Below are positions 12,850 to 16,000 of a stretch of DNA of 16,000 nucleotides, one piece after another. The notes below the pieces were generated by a model. The model did not search any database and was not told the origin of the DNA. It saw only the letters and a list, made by a program, of their open reading frames with translations. Source of the stretch: an uncultured Oscillospiraceae bacterium (GTDB taxonomy: Bacteria > Bacillota > Clostridia > Oscillospirales > Acutalibacteraceae). Position 1 is the stretch's first letter. The number at the start of each line of letters is the position of its first letter. Made by a program: the position numbers and the translations under genes. Location of the stretch: NCBI GenBank assembly GCA_905198295.1, contig CAJKBW010000072.1, forward strand, positions 1 to 16,000, read 5' to 3'.

Positions 12850-15309
12850 TTACATGCCCTTGACCGGACGGCAGTGCCAGATTCGGTCGGAATAGTCCTG
12901 AATGGCACGGTCGGCGGCAAAAATCCCGCTCGCCGCGGTGTTGAGCAGCGCCATGCGTGCCCACTTGTTCCGATCGAGATAGGTTTTCGCCGACAATTTC
13001 TGCACCCGGCAGTAATCCTCAAAATCCGCAAGTACCATATACGGGTCATTGCCGGTCAGTGAGCCGGCGATTTCCCCAAAGGTGCGCCCACCAAAGCCCT
13101 TGAACATCGCGTCCACCGCACGGTGGATATGCGGGTCACCGGTATACAGCGCCTGCGGGTGGTAGCCCTGCTTTTTAAGCGCTTCCACCTCATCCGCCTT
13201 CATACCGAACAGGAACACGTTCTCCGCCCCGACTGCATCGGTGATCTCCACATTTGCGCCGTCGAGGGTGCCGAGCGTCAGCGCGCCGTTCATCATCAGC
13301 TTCATATTGCCGGTTCCGCTCGCTTCGGTGCCGGCGAGCGAAATCTGCTCGCTGATATCGGCAGCGGGCATCAGCAGCTCGGCCAGCGTTACCCGGTAGT
13401 CCTCGAGATACACCACTTTCAGCTTATCCCTCGCCGCCGGGTCGCTGTCGATCTCCTTGGCAAGGCAGCAGATGAACCGGATGATCTCTTTGGCGAGATA
13501 GTAGCCCGGCGCGGATTTCGCACCAAACAGGTAGGTGCGCGGGACAAAATCCATATTGGGGTTTTCCTTAAGGGTCAGGTAGGTGTGCAGGATATGCAGC
13601 GCATTGAGATGCTGCCGTTTATATTCGTGCAGCCGCTTAACCTGCACATCGAACAGCGAATCCGGGTCCACCGTCACGCCGTTCATCTCCCGGATATAGG
13701 CGGCGAGCCGCTCCTTGTTGCGGCGCTTGATCGCCATGAATTCTTCCAGCGACGCCGGATCTTCGGCGTATTTTTTTAACCCCTCCAGCTGCGCGGCATC
13801 GAGCACGAAGCCGTCGCCGATACGCGCTTTTACAAAAGCCGCAAGCTCCGGATTCGCCTGGCACAGCCAGCGGCGGTGCGCAATGCCATTGGTAACATTG
13901 GTGAATTTTTCCGGCATGACCGAATACGCGTCCTGAAACACGCTGTGCTTGACAATCTCGCTGTGCAGGCGGGACACACCGTTAACCGCATGACACGCCG
14001 CAACGCAAAGGTTCGCCATCTTGATGACACCGTAGCTGATGATCGCCATGCGGCTGACCTTCTCGGTATCGCCGCCGGTTTCGGCCATCATCTGCGCACT
14101 GAAGCGATTGTTGATCTCCCGCACAATCTGATAGATGCGGGGCAGCCGCTGACGGAACAGATCCTCCGGCCAGCACTCGAGCGCTTCCGCCATGACGGTG
14201 TGGTTGGTGTAGGCAAAGGTGCCGGTGACGATTCGCCACGCATCGTCCCACCCATAGCCGCATTCGTCGAGCATGATGCGCATCAGCTCCGGAATGGCGA
14301 GGGTCGGATGGGTGTCGTTGACATGCACCGCCGCCATCTCCGGCAGGCTGTCGAGGCTGCCGTACTGTTCCAGATGCCGGCGCACAATATCCTGCACCGA
14401 CGCCGACACAAGAAAATACTGCTGTGACAGCCGCAGCGATTTGCCTTCCCGGTGGTTATCCGCCGGATACAGCACCTGGGTGATGACCTCCGCCATCGCC
14501 TTCTGCTCCATCGCCCGCATATATTCGCCCTGGTTGAACAGCGACATATCCATCCCCGGCGCGGTCGCCCGCCACAGCCGCAGCGTGGATACCCCGCGTC
14601 CGTCCTTGCCGGCGACCATCATATCAAACGGCTGCGCAATCACCACCGTGGCGTCCTTATGCTCCACATGATGATACTCACCGTCCCACGATTCCTCGAT
14701 ACGGCCGTCGAATTTGACCTCCTTGGCCAGCTCCGGTCGCGGCAGCAGCCAGCTCTCCCCACCCGGCAGCCAGTAGTCCGGCAGTTCGGTCTGCCATCCG
14801 TCTACCAGCTTCTGGCGGAATATGCCGTACTCATACAACAGCGAATACCCGATCGCCGGAACCGACGCGGTAGCAAGTCCGTCGAGAAAGCAGGCAGCCA
14901 GCCGCCCAAGCCCACCGTTGCCGAGCCCGGCATCCGGCTCCAGCTCGTACAGCGTATCGAGCTTCACCCCGTATTCCTTTTTCAGCAGCTCCTGCGCCGT
15001 TTCGGTCAGATCCAGATTATACAGGCTGTTCTTGAGCGAACGACCCATGAGGAATTCCATACACAGGTAATACACCTGCTTGGACTGTTGTTCCTTAGCT
15101 TTAGCAATAAACTCCAGCCGCTTATTGCGCATCAGGTCGCGCAGTACCAGCGCCAGCGCATTATATATGTTTTCGTTGGTGGCATCCTGCGGCTGCACCG
15201 AAAAGTTGTGCAGCAGCTTGGCGGACAGGCGTTCCGAAAGTTCCTTGCGGGTAACCGGAGCGCAGGCCTTTTCCGCCAGACGGACAGTCTCTTTTTTCTT
15301 GTCGCGCAT
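12850..15309 (-). CDS. glgP: Glycogen/starch phosphorylase
   Basis: An 819-residue GT35 phosphorylase that releases glucose-1-phosphate from glycogen or maltodextrin with pyridoxal phosphate. Conserved blocks include YYLCMEFLMGRSL (80-92), EPDAGLGNGGLGRLAACFLDG (124-144), HVNDTHPTLAIPELMR (329-344), KFTNVTNGIAHRRWL (468-482) and the cofactor-lysine block EASGTGNMKLMMNGA with Lys670. The length fits bacterial enzymes (about 750-850). I chose the ATG at 15309 because an AAGGAAGGA site lies seven to eight bases before it. The frame is open another 34 codons upstream, but that part runs through the leader and lacks family sequence. It is monocistronic here, with no other glycogen genes in the window. 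It has a strong promoter and a bidirectional terminator at its end. Confidence 0.96.
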   Translation of the reverse strand: MRDKKKETVRLAEKACAPVTRKELSERLSAKLLHNFSVQPQDATNENIYNALALVLRDLMRNKRLEFIAKAKEQQSKQVYYLCMEFLMGRSLKNSLYNLDLTETAQELLKKEYGVKLDTLYELEPDAGLGNGGLGRLAACFLDGLATASVPAIGYSLLYEYGIFRQKLVDGWQTELPDYWLPGGESWLLPRPELAKEVKFDGRIEESWDGEYHHVEHKDATVVIAQPFDMMVAGKDGRGVSTLRLWRATAPGMDMSLFNQGEYMRAMEQKAMAEVITQVLYPADNHREGKSLRLSQQYFLVSASVQDIVRRHLEQYGSLDSLPEMAAVHVNDTHPTLAIPELMRIMLDECGYGWDDAWRIVTGTFAYTNHTVMAEALECWPEDLFRQRLPRIYQIVREINNRFSAQMMAETGGDTEKVSRMAIISYGVIKMANLCVAACHAVNGVSRLHSEIVKHSVFQDAYSVMPEKFTNVTNGIAHRRWLCQANPELAAFVKARIGDGFVLDAAQLEGLKKYAEDPASLEEFMAIKRRNKERLAAYIREMNGVTVDPDSLFDVQVKRLHEYKRQHLNALHILHTYLTLKENPNMDFVPRTYLFGAKSAPGYYLAKEIIRFICCLAKEIDSDPAARDKLKVVYLEDYRVTLAELLMPAADISEQISLAGTEASGTGNMKLMMNGALTLGTLDGANVEITDAVGAENVFLFGMKADEVEALKKQGYHPQALYTGDPHIHRAVDAMFKGFGGRTFGEIAGSLTGNDPYMVLADFEDYCRVQKLSAKTYLDRNKWARMALLNTAASGIFAADRAIQDYSDRIWHCRPVKGM

Positions 15310-15423
15310 TCCGTATCCTTCCTTTCCAAAACACGAGGGTTTCACCGCTGCAGGGATTTTCTCACATAGTATCTCCCGCCGCATGCCGGTGCATCCCTCT
15401 GAAGAAAGCACGATTCCTCTCTC

Positions 15424-15452
15424 ATTATATAGTATATGGTCGAATTCCGCAA
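15424..15452 (-). promoter_or_regulatory. Promoter of glgP
   Basis: On the minus strand, TTGCGG (15447-15452), a 17-base spacer and a perfect TATAAT (15424-15429) lie 114 bases before the glgP start. The leader from about 15417 to 15310 shows no obvious riboswitch. Confidence 0.6.
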
Positions 15453-15585
15453 TAGTTAATGATAATGAATAAATTAGAAATGTGATTCACCTTAATTCCG
15501 AGATGATTATTGTATATATGCACAAAAATATAGCAATTTTTCATTGTAATAAATAGAGCTCACACCCTGTTCTGCAAAAGGCAAA
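15453..15585. other. AT-rich intergenic DNA upstream of glgP promoter
   Basis: A non-coding AT-rich stretch between the glgP -35 box and the next terminator. It holds A/T tracts such as CAATTTTTCATTG and a GATAATGAATAA stretch that is only loosely like metal-regulator sites. It could act as an upstream promoter element for glgP. No gene, repeat or clear operator was found. Confidence 0.4.
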
Positions 15586-15619
15586 CAAAAACACCCGTCC
15601 GAACGGACGGGTGTTTTTT
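15586..15619. terminator. Bidirectional terminator upstream of glgP
   Basis: A perfect stem (ACACCCGTCC at 15591-15600 with 15605-15614) with a GAAC loop is flanked by A5 and T5 that extend the pairing. It ends transcription coming from the right-hand minus-strand gene five bases after that frame's stop codon and insulates glgP. Confidence 0.9.
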
Positions 15620-15623
15620 CCTT

Positions 15624-15686
15624 TTATCCCTGCACGTCGTTTTCGTCAAAGCGGTCGCCGCATTCGGGGTATTCGAAAATCCAAGA
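15624..15686 (-). pseudogene. Possible stranded C-terminus of a displaced gene
   Basis: Just upstream of the terminator, a GC-rich minus-strand frame encodes SWIFEYPECGDRFDENDVQG and stops at 15624. The frame stays open to about 15740 without an ATG, but DNA beyond about 15686 is AT-rich. The GC-rich codons, a zinc-ribbon-like PECG and the perfectly placed terminator suggest the true end of a host gene whose front part was replaced or lies in a different frame. It is too short for a firm claim; chance coding is possible. Confidence 0.3.
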
Positions 15687-15703
15687 ATAGTTAAGATAGA
15701 AAC

Positions 15704-16000
15704 TTATTGTAGAATTCTCATCGCTGTAATAATTGCACCATTAACGTTTTGCTCCACATCATGCCGTGACTCACCAGATTTCCAATAATCAAAGGCTCCG
15801 ACAATGGTTACTTGATCCCCCGCATGATAACTATTATTATGTGATTCAAATTTTCTTGTTGACACGTAGATTATCGGATGGTCTTCATAATGATTATTCA
15901 TTTCTGATATAGAATCCGCATTTTCATCATAACTAATATGTGATTTATCCGCAATATAAATTCCCATACGTAAATTCTGAATATTATCGCAACTAGATAC
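15704..16000 (-). CDS. Unrecognised AT-rich gene, C-terminal part (runs off window)
   Basis: An open frame on the minus strand with no stop up to the window end, so this is the last 98 or so residues of a longer protein; the internal ATG at 15967 need not be the start. I do not recognise the family. Visible features are a polar, acidic first half (DENADSISEMNNHYED), then alternating strands around IIYVSTRKF and a GDQVTIVGAF stretch that recalls one strand-turn of an OB-type barrel, and a helix-like end NGAIITAMRILQ. Base composition is far more AT-rich than the backbone genes, which suggests acquired DNA. No ribosome binding site can be assessed. Confidence 0.5.
   Translation of the reverse strand, partial: VSSCDNIQNLRMGIYIADKSHISYDENADSISEMNNHYEDHPIIYVSTRKFESHNNSYHAGDQVTIVGAFDYWKSGESRHDVEQNVNGAIITAMRILQ

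Noticed and set aside
14452..15369. A 305-codon plus-strand open frame and other long frames across glgP
   Set aside because: Antisense to a clear glycogen phosphorylase; composition and lack of start signals mark them as shadows.
15465..15480. A GATAATGAATAA stretch reminiscent of a Fur-type box upstream of glgP
   Set aside because: Only half of the expected palindrome is present in a generally AT-rich region, and iron control of glgP has no other support here.

Overview
The window looks like the chromosome of a GC-rich, low-G+C-phylum anaerobe, most likely a clostridial fermenter of the Ruminococcaceae/Oscillospiraceae type. The basis is strong AGGAGG-type ribosome binding sites, the type of protein homologues (ComEB-like dCMP deaminase, PgeF, PduL used without a microcompartment, an S11 carboxypeptidase-like protein) and the high third-position GC of most genes. 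This assignment is inference; there is no rRNA in the window.

Layout. Positions 60-3621 form a minus-strand cluster read cdd -> rsmA -> ZIP transporter -> M16 peptidase, with gaps of 8, 29 and 192 bases; the 192-base gap holds a GC-rich fold with a possible pseudoknot. A dCMP deaminase is divergent from cdd (3770-4258, +). A membrane-anchored S11-family protein (4342-5706, -) has lost all three catalytic motifs and looks like a pseudoenzyme. Its predicted promoter and that of the downstream metallophosphoesterase (5945-6634, +) face each other, so their 5' leaders would be complementary. Next come a family-4 uracil-DNA glycosylase (6703-7293, -) and, divergent from it, pduL (7445-8020, +).

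An AT-richer two-gene island (8116-9042) lies between two strong terminators. It encodes a SLOG-like protein and a divergent XRE-type regulator whose predicted promoters overlap almost exactly. The GC-rich backbone resumes with a glycosyltransferase and pgeF (9107-11095, -), a VOC protein plus a winged-helix protein (11251-12787, +), and glycogen phosphorylase (12850-15309, -).

Both window edges (1 to about 90 and about 15684 to 16000) switch abruptly to AT-rich DNA. The right edge carries the end of an unrecognised gene cut by the window boundary and what may be the stranded tail of a displaced host gene.

Together the genes cover pyrimidine salvage (cdd, dCMP deaminase), ribosome maturation (RsmA), metal import, uracil removal from DNA, acetate/acyl-phosphate metabolism (PduL), glycogen breakdown and purine salvage (PgeF). 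No tRNA, rRNA, CRISPR array, transposase, phage gene or complete mobile element was seen. The parts most worth following up are the catalytically degenerate S11 protein, the SLOG/XRE island with its shared promoter, and the two candidate structured RNA regions.
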